A DNA stretch of 64,000 nt, taken from positions 682,001-746,000 of the forward strand of contig NZ_JBLREB010000001.1 of the NCBI RefSeq assembly GCF_048159605.1, given 5' to 3'. Below are positions 8,255 through 16,670 of the stretch, piece after piece. The stretch is from Ectobacillus polymachus. Lineage in GTDB: Bacteria; Bacillota; Bacilli; Bacillales; Bacillaceae_G. Both the position numbers and the translations under genes were made by a program. The stretch's first letter is position 1; each line of letters begins with the position of its first letter. Under the pieces are notes generated by a model, which ran no database searches, was not told the origin of the DNA, and saw nothing but the letters and a program-made list of their open reading frames with translations.

Positions 8255-10102
8255 ATGAAAATTACAGAGTTGCTTCAAATAGATACAATTCTTATAAACC
8301 TAAATGCAACATCAAAATTGGAAGTAATTGATGAACTTGTTGATAAGCTTGCGAGTGCTGGGCGATTACAAGATAAAATAAGATTTAAAGAGGAAATTCT
8401 AAAGCGTGAAGCACAAAGTACGACGGGTATTGGAGAAGGAATTGCAATTCCACATGCAAAAACGATAGCAGTTAAAACACCTGCTATTTGCTTTGGTAAA
8501 TCGGAAGCTGGCATCAACTATGATGCATTAGATGGCCAACCTTCTCATCTGTTTTTTATGATTGCCGCGAGTGAAAACGCTAACAATCTGCATTTAGAAA
8601 CCTTATCCCGCCTTTCAACATTTTTAATGGATGAGACATTTCGTGCTAAGTTACTTTCAGCGAAAACGGCAGAAGATGTGGTTTGTATCATCGATGAAAA
8701 AGAAAAACAAGTAGAAGAAAAGCTAGATACAGATACTGAGATGAATTCATTGAAAAAAGTGTTAGCCGTTACAGCCTGTCCTACTGGTATTGCACATACG
8801 TATATGGCAGCAGATGCATTAAAATCCAAAGCAAAAGAAATGGGTATTGATATCAAGGTTGAAACCAATGGATCTACTGGTGTTAAAAATAAGTTAACAG
8901 ATTTAGAAATTCGTAATGCCGTTGCTATCATTGTTGCAGCAGATAAAAAGGTTGATATGGAACGCTTTAAAGGAAAAGTTGTAATCGAAGTACCAGTTTC
9001 AGCTGGGATTCGCAAGCCAGAGGAATTACTGCATCGTGCCATTTCTCAAGACGCACCTATTTACAATGGAAATGACGAAAGTAAGAAATTAGAAAAACAA
9101 GCAAGTATTGGAATTTACAAGCATCTTATGAATGGCGTATCCAATATGTTACCATTTGTTGTGGGCGGTGGTATTTTAATTGCGCTTGCATTTGCTTTCG
9201 GTGGTATACATGCTGAAGGTACAATTGCTTCGACCTTAATGAAAATCGGCGGTGGTACTGGTGCTTTCTTCTTCATTGTACCGGTTTTAGCAGGATTTAT
9301 TGCAAGTAGTATTGCAGATCGTCCCGGATTTGCACCAGGTATGGTTGGTGGTTACTTAGCAGCTCAAGCCGGAGCAGGCTTTCTAGGTGGTTTAATAGCA
9401 GGCTTTCTTGCAGGCTATATCGTAGTGTTATTGAAAAAAGTATTTTCTTTATTGCCTGAACAGTTAGAAGGAATTAAGCCAGTGTTGTTGTATCCATTGT
9501 TTGGTATTATGCTTACAGGACTAATTATGATTCTAGTAATTAATGATCCCGTTGTTTTTCTTAATAAATCATTAACAAATTGGTTAAATGGATTAACAGG
9601 AACGAATGCAATTTTACTCGGTGTACTTTTAGGTGGTATGATGGCAGTTGATATGGGTGGACCAATCAACAAAGCAGCATTTACGTTTGGTTTAGCTGCT
9701 ATTGCAGCAAATAATTTCTCACCACATGCAGCAGTTATGGCAGGGGGGATGGTTCCTCCATTAGGTATTGCATTAGCTACGACCTTCTTTAAAGGTAAAT
9801 TTACATCCGAAGAACGTAAATCAGGTTTTACCAATTATATAATGGGTGCTTCTTTTATTACCGAAGGTGCGATTCCATTTGCAGCAGCAGACCCAGTTCG
9901 TGTAATTGTGAGCTGTATCATTGGATCATCTCTAGCTGGAGCGCTTTCAATGGTGTTTGGCATTACGCTGCCAGCGCCTCACGGAGGAATATTCGTTATT
10001 CCTCTAGTAAATCATCCATTGCTATATTTATTAGCTATCCTAATTGGATCTGCAGTAACAGCGGTTATTCTTGGAATATGGAAAAAACCAATTAAAGTTT
10101 AA
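8255..10102 (+). CDS. fruA: fructose-specific PTS enzyme IIABC
   Basis: A 615-residue fused phosphotransferase transporter that imports fructose as fructose 1-phosphate. The IIA domain (about 1-150) has phospho-His67 in 'GIAIPHAKT'. The IIB domain (about 168-265) has phospho-Cys175 in 'VTACPTGIAHTYMAA'. The membrane IIC domain (about 285-610) carries several glycine-rich helices with 'DMGGPINKAAF' and 'ITEGAIPFAAADP'. It ends the operon at a strong hairpin. Confidence 0.95.
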   Translation: MKITELLQIDTILINLNATSKLEVIDELVDKLASAGRLQDKIRFKEEILKREAQSTTGIGEGIAIPHAKTIAVKTPAICFGKSEAGINYDALDGQPSHLFFMIAASENANNLHLETLSRLSTFLMDETFRAKLLSAKTAEDVVCIIDEKEKQVEEKLDTDTEMNSLKKVLAVTACPTGIAHTYMAADALKSKAKEMGIDIKVETNGSTGVKNKLTDLEIRNAVAIIVAADKKVDMERFKGKVVIEVPVSAGIRKPEELLHRAISQDAPIYNGNDESKKLEKQASIGIYKHLMNGVSNMLPFVVGGGILIALAFAFGGIHAEGTIASTLMKIGGGTGAFFFIVPVLAGFIASSIADRPGFAPGMVGGYLAAQAGAGFLGGLIAGFLAGYIVVLLKKVFSLLPEQLEGIKPVLLYPLFGIMLTGLIMILVINDPVVFLNKSLTNWLNGLTGTNAILLGVLLGGMMAVDMGGPINKAAFTFGLAAIAANNFSPHAAVMAGGMVPPLGIALATTFFKGKFTSEERKSGFTNYIMGASFITEGAIPFAAADPVRVIVSCIIGSSLAGALSMVFGITLPAPHGGIFVIPLVNHPLLYLLAILIGSAVTAVILGIWKKPIKV

Positions 10103-10115
10103 GAATGTACTATTG

Positions 10116-10153
10116 ATACAAAAAACGATACCGTAGCGTATCGTTTTTTGTAT
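10116..10153 (+). terminator. terminator of the fru operon
   Basis: A perfect 15-base stem, ATACAAAAAACGATA and its complement, with an 8-base loop lies 14 bases after the fruA stop. Confidence 0.9.
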
Positions 10154-10261
10154 TTGGAATGATGGAGAGATTATTTCATTCATTTGTATCAATTTTCATA
10201 CTTTCCCTAATTTTCAAAAATAAATATGATACAATGAAGATAAGAGAGGGGGAGAAATGTC

Positions 10262-10702
10262 ATGTTTCACTTCTTTAAGGAAAAAAATAGAGAAAGAGAG
10301 ATTACAAAAGACGAACTGGAACAAGCAATTGCGAAATTTCTCGAGCATAATACTCGTGTTACGTATACAGTCCTCGTAAATGATGATTATACTGTTAATT
10401 ACAATTTATTAAAGCCGTATCTTCCGGCAATTCCAACAAATTCATTTTTAATTACGAGAGAAACCTTAGAAGTGTTTCAGAATACAGAGGAGAATAAACA
10501 ATTTGTCAAAGAAATCGATTCAGTCCAACGAGCGGTTGATCGATATGTAGTAGAGAAAGAGACCTTTCCTATCATTGAAGGAGATAGGGATCGAAAAATT
10601 AGTTCTATAAAGATAAGACCTTATTTAGGTCGTGAACTAACGCGTGATTTATATATTTCAGAAAAACATTATTTAGTTACAAGTAAACCAGATCTTAAAT
10701 AA
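10262..10702 (+). CDS. DUF3939-like protein
   Basis: A 146-residue soluble protein. Its pattern 'VNYNLLKPYLPAIP', 'FLITRETLEVF', 'VQRAVDRYVVE' and 'PIIEGD' resembles what I remember of the DUF3939 family of Bacillus, whose role is unknown. The ATG follows a GAGAGGGGGAG-rich site. It has no membrane segment and a charged N-terminus. It is monocistronic, with a weak hairpin downstream. Confidence 0.7.
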   Translation: MFHFFKEKNREREITKDELEQAIAKFLEHNTRVTYTVLVNDDYTVNYNLLKPYLPAIPTNSFLITRETLEVFQNTEENKQFVKEIDSVQRAVDRYVVEKETFPIIEGDRDRKISSIKIRPYLGRELTRDLYISEKHYLVTSKPDLK

Positions 10703-10726
10703 TAAGAATCAGTCTTTAGTATAAAA

Positions 10727-10757
10727 TAAGGGCTTGCAACGGTAGCAGCCTTTTTCT
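10727..10757 (+). terminator. weak terminator
   Basis: Imperfect stem AAGGGCTTGC/GCAGCCTTTTT followed by a T-run after the DUF3939-like gene. Confidence 0.5.
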
Positions 10758-10794
10758 TTTATAACTAAGAAAGAAAAGTACTTACATAACAATA

Positions 10795-11274
10795 CTATAA
10801 CGATAAAACTCTTTTATTTTTCTTCTTTTTAATGGAGAAATAATAAAATATACCTCCAATCATCCAATAAGGTTCCCAAAAAAACAATCTCCAAAAAGTA
10901 GCGTATTTATCTACTTCAAAGTCTAAAATACCGGCTGCGCTTAAAGATATAGTGATAAAATTAAGTAATCCATATAAAAATAGTAATAGGCCCAAAATCT
11001 TTGTTATGAAATAGAGTATCTTTCCTATCCGTAAATTTCTCCAATTAAACAATAGCATCATAAGTATTACTGCTCCCAGCAATTTTATGAATCCCGTAAT
11101 CCAAACAATTATTATGAAAGATGGCTCCGGATGCAATGCCATTTTATAAATTGCACCCCCTAAAGATCTAACACCAATCATGCCACCCATTGCCCAGTAG
11201 AAACTTATGCCAGCAAATAAAATTGTCCATGTAACTCCTAAATACAAACAATATTTATTGGTTTTGGTTTCCAT
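10795..11274 (-). CDS. DUF3995-type membrane protein
   Basis: A 159-residue protein with four hydrophobic helices (about residues 9-30, 52-75, 85-107 and 130-148). The pattern 'FYWAMGG', 'LGAVILMMLL' and the closing 'FWEPYWMIGG' fits the DUF3995 family of small membrane proteins, whose function is unknown. The C-terminus is a lysine-rich tail. The start has an AGGAG site ('GGAGGAGCT'). It is monocistronic. Confidence 0.65.
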   Translation of the reverse strand: METKTNKYCLYLGVTWTILFAGISFYWAMGGMIGVRSLGGAIYKMALHPEPSFIIIVWITGFIKLLGAVILMMLLFNWRNLRIGKILYFITKILGLLLFLYGLLNFITISLSAAGILDFEVDKYATFWRLFFWEPYWMIGGIFYYFSIKKKKNKRVLSL

Positions 11275-11370
11275 GCAGAAAGCTCCTCCAGTTTAACAAA
11301 AACAATTCTATACAAATTATGCCATTTTATAGAAGCTTACATAATAATACAGAATAGAACAAAAGGAAAT

Positions 11371-11396
11371 AAAAAAAGAAAGGCTGTAGCCTTTCT
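11371..11396 (-). terminator. terminator
   Basis: Stem AGAAAGGC/GCCTTTCT, loop TGTA, with a T-run on the minus strand. It ends the 63-residue gene. Confidence 0.8.
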
Positions 11397-11404
11397 TCTA
11401 GGTA

Positions 11405-11596
11405 TTAATGTCGAAATCCTCTTTCATAGTAATTCATATCCGTTAAATCTAAAATGTATTGATAGTTGTCAATGGATAATTGAAGATCTCGTCGTTCTGA
11501 CTCTGTAATGGCAGGGTTTTCTAATTTTTTTACTAAATCTAGTTTTTGTGTTTCTAATCGATCCTTCATTTCTTGGTAGCTGTATAACTTAGTCAT
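11405..11596 (-). CDS. small DUF3896-like protein
   Basis: A 63-residue, mostly helical, charged protein with 'NPAITESERRDLQLSIDNY' and a C-terminal 'MNYYERGFRH'. It resembles short Bacillus proteins that I recall as DUF3896, but I am not certain. It has a good ribosome-binding site (GGGGGTTG reading on the minus strand) and its own terminator. Confidence 0.6.
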   Translation of the reverse strand: MTKLYSYQEMKDRLETQKLDLVKKLENPAITESERRDLQLSIDNYQYILDLTDMNYYERGFRH

Positions 11597-11854
11597 AGTA
11601 ACAACCCCCTATGGAATAGATTCCTTTTACATCTTTATTATAGTAAATTATGTAACCAATTTATTTCCTAAATTTTGAATATTATTTGAAACGTTTTATT
11701 GTAGTACCTTAAATCTCTGGTGTAGAAGGATTTTATTCAGTAGTGTAAACTAATGAAGGATACTTTTCAATTTCATACTGTCATTGGTAGTAAATAGTGA
11801 ACGCGGTTATTTTGTGAAGAAGAGGCTTATACATGGCTAGGAGTTGAAATCAAT

Positions 11855-12817
11855 ATGAATCAAAAAACAAAGATTCCAGTTACGATCCTAACTGGATATT
11901 TAGGATCAGGTAAAACAACATTAGTGAATCGTATTCTATCCGAACAATTTGGACAAAAAATAGCAGTTATCGTAAATGAAATCGGCAGTATTGGAATTGA
12001 CAATGAACTCATTGTACGTTCAGAAGAAGAAGTGGTAACGTTAACGAATGGATGTCTTTGCTGTACAGTAAGAGAGGATTTACTTGTTGTGCTTAAACAA
12101 CTTGTGAAAAAATGTGAGACGGAACATTTTGAAGGCTTGCTTATCGAAACAACAGGTCTAGCAAATCCAGGGCCTATTATTCAAACTTTCTTTCTAGATC
12201 CTATTATTCAACAATCTTTTGAAATTGATGGTGTCGTAACTGTAGTAGATGCATACCATGTGGAACAACACTTTTGTAAAGGGATTGAAGCGAAAGAACA
12301 AATTGCGTTTGCAGATACTATCCTATTAAATAAAATAGACTTGGTAACAGATAATCAAGTAAAGAAGATAACATCTTTTATACGTAGCATAAATCCAACA
12401 GCAACCATTACTCCTACTATTGATTGTGAAGCAGACATACATTCACTGCTTCACATTTCGACTTTCCGAGTGAAGGATGATTTGCATGTCCATCACCATG
12501 AACATAATCATTTGGAAGAAATTGTATCATTCGTTTTACGAGAAGAAAGACCATTAGACTTTGAAAAAATAAACGAATGGATGGCTGCGATTGTTAGTGA
12601 ACTAGGTGAATATTTATATCGTTATAAAGGAATATTAAATATTCAGCAAACAGATAAGCGAGTTGTGTTTCAAGGTGTCCATACGTTATTTGCTGCAACA
12701 TATGATCGAAAATGGCGTGATGAGGAAACACGATTGAGTGAAATCGTTTTTATTGGAAAAGGGCTTAATAAAGAATGGTTTGAACAACATTTTCATTCGT
12801 GTGTCTTTGAAAAATAA
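11855..12817 (+). CDS. COG0523 (CobW/YciC-type) GTPase, probable metallochaperone
   Basis: A 320-residue GTPase. Walker A is 'GYLGSGKTTLV' (about residues 14-24) and the metal site 'GCLCCTVREDL' contains the conserved CxCC motif (about 67-77). Other blocks are 'ETTGLANPGPI' and the guanine-specificity 'LNKIDLV'. A His cluster 'HVHHHEHNH' (about 210-218) joins the GTPase domain to the C-terminal CobW_C domain. The family delivers zinc or other metals to target proteins. I did not find a clear Zur box upstream, so zinc regulation is not shown. Confidence 0.85.
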   Translation: MNQKTKIPVTILTGYLGSGKTTLVNRILSEQFGQKIAVIVNEIGSIGIDNELIVRSEEEVVTLTNGCLCCTVREDLLVVLKQLVKKCETEHFEGLLIETTGLANPGPIIQTFFLDPIIQQSFEIDGVVTVVDAYHVEQHFCKGIEAKEQIAFADTILLNKIDLVTDNQVKKITSFIRSINPTATITPTIDCEADIHSLLHISTFRVKDDLHVHHHEHNHLEEIVSFVLREERPLDFEKINEWMAAIVSELGEYLYRYKGILNIQQTDKRVVFQGVHTLFAATYDRKWRDEETRLSEIVFIGKGLNKEWFEQHFHSCVFEK

Positions 12818-12875
12818 TAGATATACATTTTTATCTATAGAAAAATTATCAAAACATAAATTGTAAAAGATTAAG

Positions 12876-12915
12876 GGTGGTACATATTATACATGACTAA
12901 TATGTACCACCTTTT
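12876..12915 (+). terminator. terminator of the COG0523 gene
   Basis: A perfect 14-base stem GGTGGTACATATTA and its complement with an 8-base loop, followed by TTTTA. Confidence 0.85.
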
Positions 12916-13037
12916 ACGTTTGATACATCAAACGTGCTCGATTGTTGAATGACTTTATTTTTAGTAAAAAATTTATTGCTCAACTTCCATTATTATGTAT
13001 AGTCGAATTATCTGAAAGTTATAAGGGGAGATTTTTA

Positions 13038-13418
13038 TTGGAAACTACTATGATTCAGAAGGTCGGACAAATCGGAGTGCCAGTTAAAAATTTAGATAAG
13101 GCAATTTATTTTTATAAAGAAAAACTAGGGTTATCACTTCTATTTAATACCGACAGTATGGCATTCTTTGAATGTAATGGGTTGCGTCTCTTTTTAAGCC
13201 TTCCAGAAAAAGAGGAATTTGCTCACTCTAGTTCAGTCATTTATTTTCAAGTTGAAAATATTAAAGAGACTTATGAAGACTTCTTAAGGAAGGAAATTGT
13301 TTTTATCGATGAACCACATATAGTAGCGAAAATGGGACAAACAGAAACATGGATGACATTCTTTAAAGATACAGAAGGTAATACTCATGCTTTAATGAGT
13401 GAAGTACAAACTCAATGA
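13038..13418 (+). CDS. VOC-family (glyoxalase/bleomycin-resistance fold) protein
   Basis: A 126-residue protein. I place the start at TTG 13038, eight bases after AGGGGAG; a longer in-frame reading from 12942 has no such site. It has two beta-alpha-beta-beta-beta modules: 'QIGVPVKNLDKAIYFYKEKL' opens the first, and 'YFQVENIKETYEDF' opens the second. It closes with 'FFKDTEGNTHALMSE', including the typical metal-ligand Glu. The members are dioxygenases, isomerases or drug-binding proteins. The substrate cannot be told here. Confidence 0.75.
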   Translation: METTMIQKVGQIGVPVKNLDKAIYFYKEKLGLSLLFNTDSMAFFECNGLRLFLSLPEKEEFAHSSSVIYFQVENIKETYEDFLRKEIVFIDEPHIVAKMGQTETWMTFFKDTEGNTHALMSEVQTQ

Positions 13419-13466
13419 TATGAATGAAAGAGATCGTCTAATATCAACGGTCTCTTTCATTCATAT
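13418..13466 (+). terminator. terminator of the VOC gene
   Basis: A long stem ATATGAATGAAAGAGA.CG with its complement (one G-U pair) begins at the stop codon. Confidence 0.8.
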
Positions 13467-13576
13467 AAGTTTTTAGTATATTTCGGTTTACCTTTTGGAA
13501 AAAACAATAACCGTTCATAGATTTCGGGTGGGATTTCATATTCATACCGTTGGATGTCTTCCAAGATTTCCTGCAA
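13457..13576 (-). pseudogene. possible remnant reading frame
   Basis: On the minus strand a 39-codon open stretch translates with clearly protein-like composition (for example 'EIPPEIYERLLFFPKGKP'). It has no ATG, no ribosome-binding site, and an in-frame TGA one codon upstream of the only TTG. I do not recognise the family. It is most likely the 3' end of a decayed gene. It could also be chance. Confidence 0.25.
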
Positions 13577-13619
13577 ACTTCAATGCATTTGATATATTTG
13601 TGAAAAATACCATCCCTCT

Positions 13620-14795
13620 TTATGCACTTTCTTTCACCTGTGCTTGTTTGTTAAAGATTCCACTTTTATTATAGATAAATAATGTAATAACATACATCAC
13701 GACTGTAAAATAAGCAATTCCAAAAAATCCAGTAAATTTTGAAATAACAATTCCACCTATAATTCCTCCTAAGGAAGAACCAGCATACATTGCTGCATTT
13801 GCTAGAGAAGAAATCGTGCTTCTTGCTGTTGTTGTTGTACTTTGTAAAGTCGTCATGAAAATAGGAAAAATAAATCCATTTGTTAGCATTACTAAAGTTA
13901 GCCCCAATACAGCTAGATTTAGAGAATCTGCAAAAGGTAATACAATGTATATGCCAAGCAAAACATATAAACCTAAAAGTAATGATTTAGAAATCCCAAT
14001 TTTATTAATTAATTTACTTCCAAAAGTTGTACCAATTAAATTACCAATACCGATAGCGATCATGGCTGTACCTATGCCCGATAAAGAAAGAGCAAAACTT
14101 TTTGTAAACCAAGAACCAATAAAATTTAAAACGCAGAAATTTCCTGTTTGAAATGTAAAGTAAGCAACCAAATAAGATAATGCACGCCTATTTTTGAATG
14201 CTTCAGAATAAATCGATGAAAATGAAGGTTTTTCCTTGAAGGTTTCCCCATTATTAATGCTTGGCATAACAAATTGTGTAATAAGGACTAAAATGAGGCT
14301 AGCTGCTGATATAACGAAAAATGGAGTTTTCCAAGAAATTGCTGCAAGATAACTGCCAATTGGAACCCCTATCAGTTGGGAAACAGAAAGAGCAGCTGAC
14401 GTGTAGCCCATAACTTTAACTATATCCTTTTTTGGGATAATAACTGGAATTGAGGCCCATATTTGTGGCCCTGCGAAAGAAGCGCTAACCCCGGCAGCAA
14501 AACGAAAGAGCAACATTAAGTAAAAATTTGTTGCGAATCCACACAGAAGGGTAGAAATTCCAAAAGCAAGAAATCCCCAAATCAAAACTTTTTTCTTGTC
14601 TAGTCCATCTGAAATGGGTCCAGAAATTAATGCGAATAAAAAATAGCCCAAGGCATAAGCACTAACCAGCCACCCAGAAGTACTTGTTGAAATACCGTAC
14701 ATTTCTCTTAATGTAGGAAGTAAAGGAGAGATTAGAAAAGTATCAGTACCTATCACAAACATAATAAGAAAAAAGAGAATTGTATATTTTTTCAA
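13620..14795 (-). CDS. MFS efflux transporter (DHA1 type)
   Basis: A 391-residue, 12-helix major facilitator. I start it at TTG 14795, six bases after GAGGTG. The N-terminus 'LPTLREMYGISTSTSGWLVSAYALGYFLF' is the typical substrate-cavity start of drug-efflux permeases. 'GPISDGLDKKKVLIWG' is motif A between helices 2 and 3, and 'GYTSAALSVSQLIGVPIGSY' is motif C of antiporters. An ArsR-family regulator gene lies immediately upstream on the same strand, and an inverted repeat lies between them, so expression is probably induced by the substrate. Confidence 0.85.
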   Translation of the reverse strand: MKKYTILFFLIMFVIGTDTFLISPLLPTLREMYGISTSTSGWLVSAYALGYFLFALISGPISDGLDKKKVLIWGFLAFGISTLLCGFATNFYLMLLFRFAAGVSASFAGPQIWASIPVIIPKKDIVKVMGYTSAALSVSQLIGVPIGSYLAAISWKTPFFVISAASLILVLITQFVMPSINNGETFKEKPSFSSIYSEAFKNRRALSYLVAYFTFQTGNFCVLNFIGSWFTKSFALSLSGIGTAMIAIGIGNLIGTTFGSKLINKIGISKSLLLGLYVLLGIYIVLPFADSLNLAVLGLTLVMLTNGFIFPIFMTTLQSTTTTARSTISSLANAAMYAGSSLGGIIGGIVISKFTGFFGIAYFTVVMYVITLFIYNKSGIFNKQAQVKESA

Positions 14796-14824
14796 TTCAT
14801 TCACCTCATTAGTTTTTGTTTTAT

Positions 14825-14852
14825 AATTCGATAACAATAAAACTATCGAATT
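14825..14852. promoter_or_regulatory. probable ArsR-family operator
   Basis: AATTCGATA (14825-14833) and TATCGAATT (14844-14852) form a perfect inverted repeat between the regulator and MFS genes. A related half-site, GTTCGACAG, lies at about 14865-14873. Confidence 0.6.
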
Positions 14853-14915
14853 AATAATTATGTAGTTCGACAGTTTTGAAACAATTAGAATATAAATCTT
14901 AAACAAACCTAGACC

Positions 14916-15206
14916 CTATAAAGTGTCTAGGAAGCCGGGAAGGTACTTTTCAAAAGTATCAGTGCGAATGCTTACAAACTTGTTTTGTCCCTCTTTTCTA
15001 GTATAGGTCAATCCAGCTTCTTTCAGTGTTTTAAAATGGTAGGACACTGTTGATTTGTTTAACTTAAAATTTTCACCAACCTCTCCGCAACTCATTGCTT
15101 CCCCCTTTTTATACAACACACGTATAATTTTTAAACGACCTTCATCGGCAAGTGCTTTCAAAATTTTAACTCTGATTTCGTCTTCGTTTTGTAGTTTTAT
15201 ATTCAT
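14916..15206 (-). CDS. ArsR-family winged-helix regulator
   Basis: A 96-residue repressor. It has 'ILKALADEGRLKIIRVLYKK' (about residues 15-34) and the recognition helix region 'NKSTVSYHFKTLKEAGL' (about 50-66), followed by a wing with 'TRKEGQNKFVSI'. There is no CVC metal motif in the recognition helix. The only Cys is in 'MSCGEVG', so a metal is not implied and the ligand may be organic. It precedes the MFS gene and probably controls it. Confidence 0.8.
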   Translation of the reverse strand: MNIKLQNEDEIRVKILKALADEGRLKIIRVLYKKGEAMSCGEVGENFKLNKSTVSYHFKTLKEAGLTYTRKEGQNKFVSIRTDTFEKYLPGFLDTL

Positions 15207-15459
15207 GAAACTATGATAACACTCTTGAATAATTTTACAAGTTTTAAATTCATGGTCGTTGTAGACTAATGAAATGAAAAAAAAGTTATTTATCTATTCC
15301 TAATATCAAGATAGGGAGGCAAAAGAAACAATCCTAAGGTCATTCTTGTCTAATTTTTCGACTAATAAAATTAAGGTACATTACCTCTTTTGTAAAGATA
15401 GGAATAGGGTAGTAGGACGAACATATATTTAAATAGAAGAGTAATAAGGGGGGATTACG

Positions 15460-16461
15460 ATAATAAAACAAAGGGATCGTTTTGGTCTGCTTGTTGGCCT
15501 TATTATAATAATTTTATTCTACTTTGTTTACGATTCACACGTTTATTTTCATACAAGCATATCATCTTCGTTTGTTACCTTAGTAAATATTGCTTTTCTT
15601 GTATTTGTTCCAATATTATTGATTTGTATTTCATCTTACATGATCGCTTCACACCGCCAACGGAATCAAAATTTTTCTGGAATAAATTTTAACTATGAAA
15701 GGCTTTATGTTTATATGAGCGGTATTGTCCTTCTTGGGGTAGCACTTTTTTTATTTGAGTTTTTGGGGAAAAATCAGCAAGTGCCCCTATATGTTTTATA
15801 CAGTCTTCTAGTTGTTTGTATTTTAATTGGCAGCGGTTCTATTCTAATAAGTTCAGAAAATAAAGATTATTTTATTAAAATGAACAACTCTATTCATTAT
15901 CTATTCGTTGTAATTTCACTTATCATCATCTTCTTTTATATCGCTTACAATCATCGATCCCCTCTACCTCAAAGCAAAGCAAAAGAGAATAATGTCTTTC
16001 AGCTTATGCAAGATGCTGAGGAAACCCCACAAGCTACAGCAGAGCGGCCCAAAAATTATGAACAACAGTTAGAAAATACATTATTACAGGAAAATGAAAT
16101 ACGAGTGGATGATCATAATTACGTTTCTATTATGAATGTAATTGCGCATGATGTAGAAGCTTTTGTAGGAAAACAGATTACATTTATAGGATTTGTACAT
16201 AAAGAAGCAGGGTTAGATAGAAATCAAGTTGTCATTGTTCGGTATGCTATTCCATGCTGCGGGGATGATGAGTCAGTACTCGGCATGATTACAACTAGTT
16301 CTACCACTGCTTCTTTGCAGGAAGGAGATTGGGTACGTGTATCAGGCCAACTTGGAAAAACTATTGTTTCTAGCACGTTACTCCCCTTTGTACAAGCTGA
16401 AAAAATGGAAAAAGTAGCTGCTCCCTATACACCGTATGTGTCTGAGACGTATTCGAAATAA
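15460..16461 (+). CDS. TIGR03943-like membrane protein; no standard start codon
   Basis: About 333 residues. Five hydrophobic helices (near 10-27, 42-65, 84-102, 108-130 and 150-168) are followed by a linker and a C-terminal domain. That domain reads 'GKQITFIGFVHKEAG', 'VRYAIPCCGDDES', 'GDWVRVSGQLGKT' and 'APYTPYV', as in the TIGR03943/YcgQ family that normally pairs with a permease (YcgR type). No such permease is adjacent. The frame runs from TAATAA directly before a GGGGGG site at 15448-15453, with no ATG, GTG or TTG until 15619, which would remove the first helices. ATA at 15460 (six bases after the site) is the best-placed start. The gene could also be a recent start-codon mutant. Confidence 0.65.
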   Translation: MIKQRDRFGLLVGLIIIILFYFVYDSHVYFHTSISSSFVTLVNIAFLVFVPILLICISSYMIASHRQRNQNFSGINFNYERLYVYMSGIVLLGVALFLFEFLGKNQQVPLYVLYSLLVVCILIGSGSILISSENKDYFIKMNNSIHYLFVVISLIIIFFYIAYNHRSPLPQSKAKENNVFQLMQDAEETPQATAERPKNYEQQLENTLLQENEIRVDDHNYVSIMNVIAHDVEAFVGKQITFIGFVHKEAGLDRNQVVIVRYAIPCCGDDESVLGMITTSSTTASLQEGDWVRVSGQLGKTIVSSTLLPFVQAEKMEKVAAPYTPYVSETYSK

Positions 16462-16670
16462 TATGTACATCCGTCTTTTCATTAGAAGGTTGCTAACTTA
16501 ATCAAATATTTCATATACTTAAACTCAAATACGAAATAAAAAAAGCATAAAGGATAAATCAATCTGCTGCAGTATTAGAAAAAATTAGTGATTTTAGGGT
16601 GTTGACTATAGGAATTTCATCTATAAAACCTTACATGCTAAAAATGAATAAGGAAAGAATGTGATCATCA

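Noticed and set aside
8545..9834. Long minus-strand frames inside fruA
   Set aside because: They are shadows of a clear 615-residue PTS gene with all catalytic motifs.
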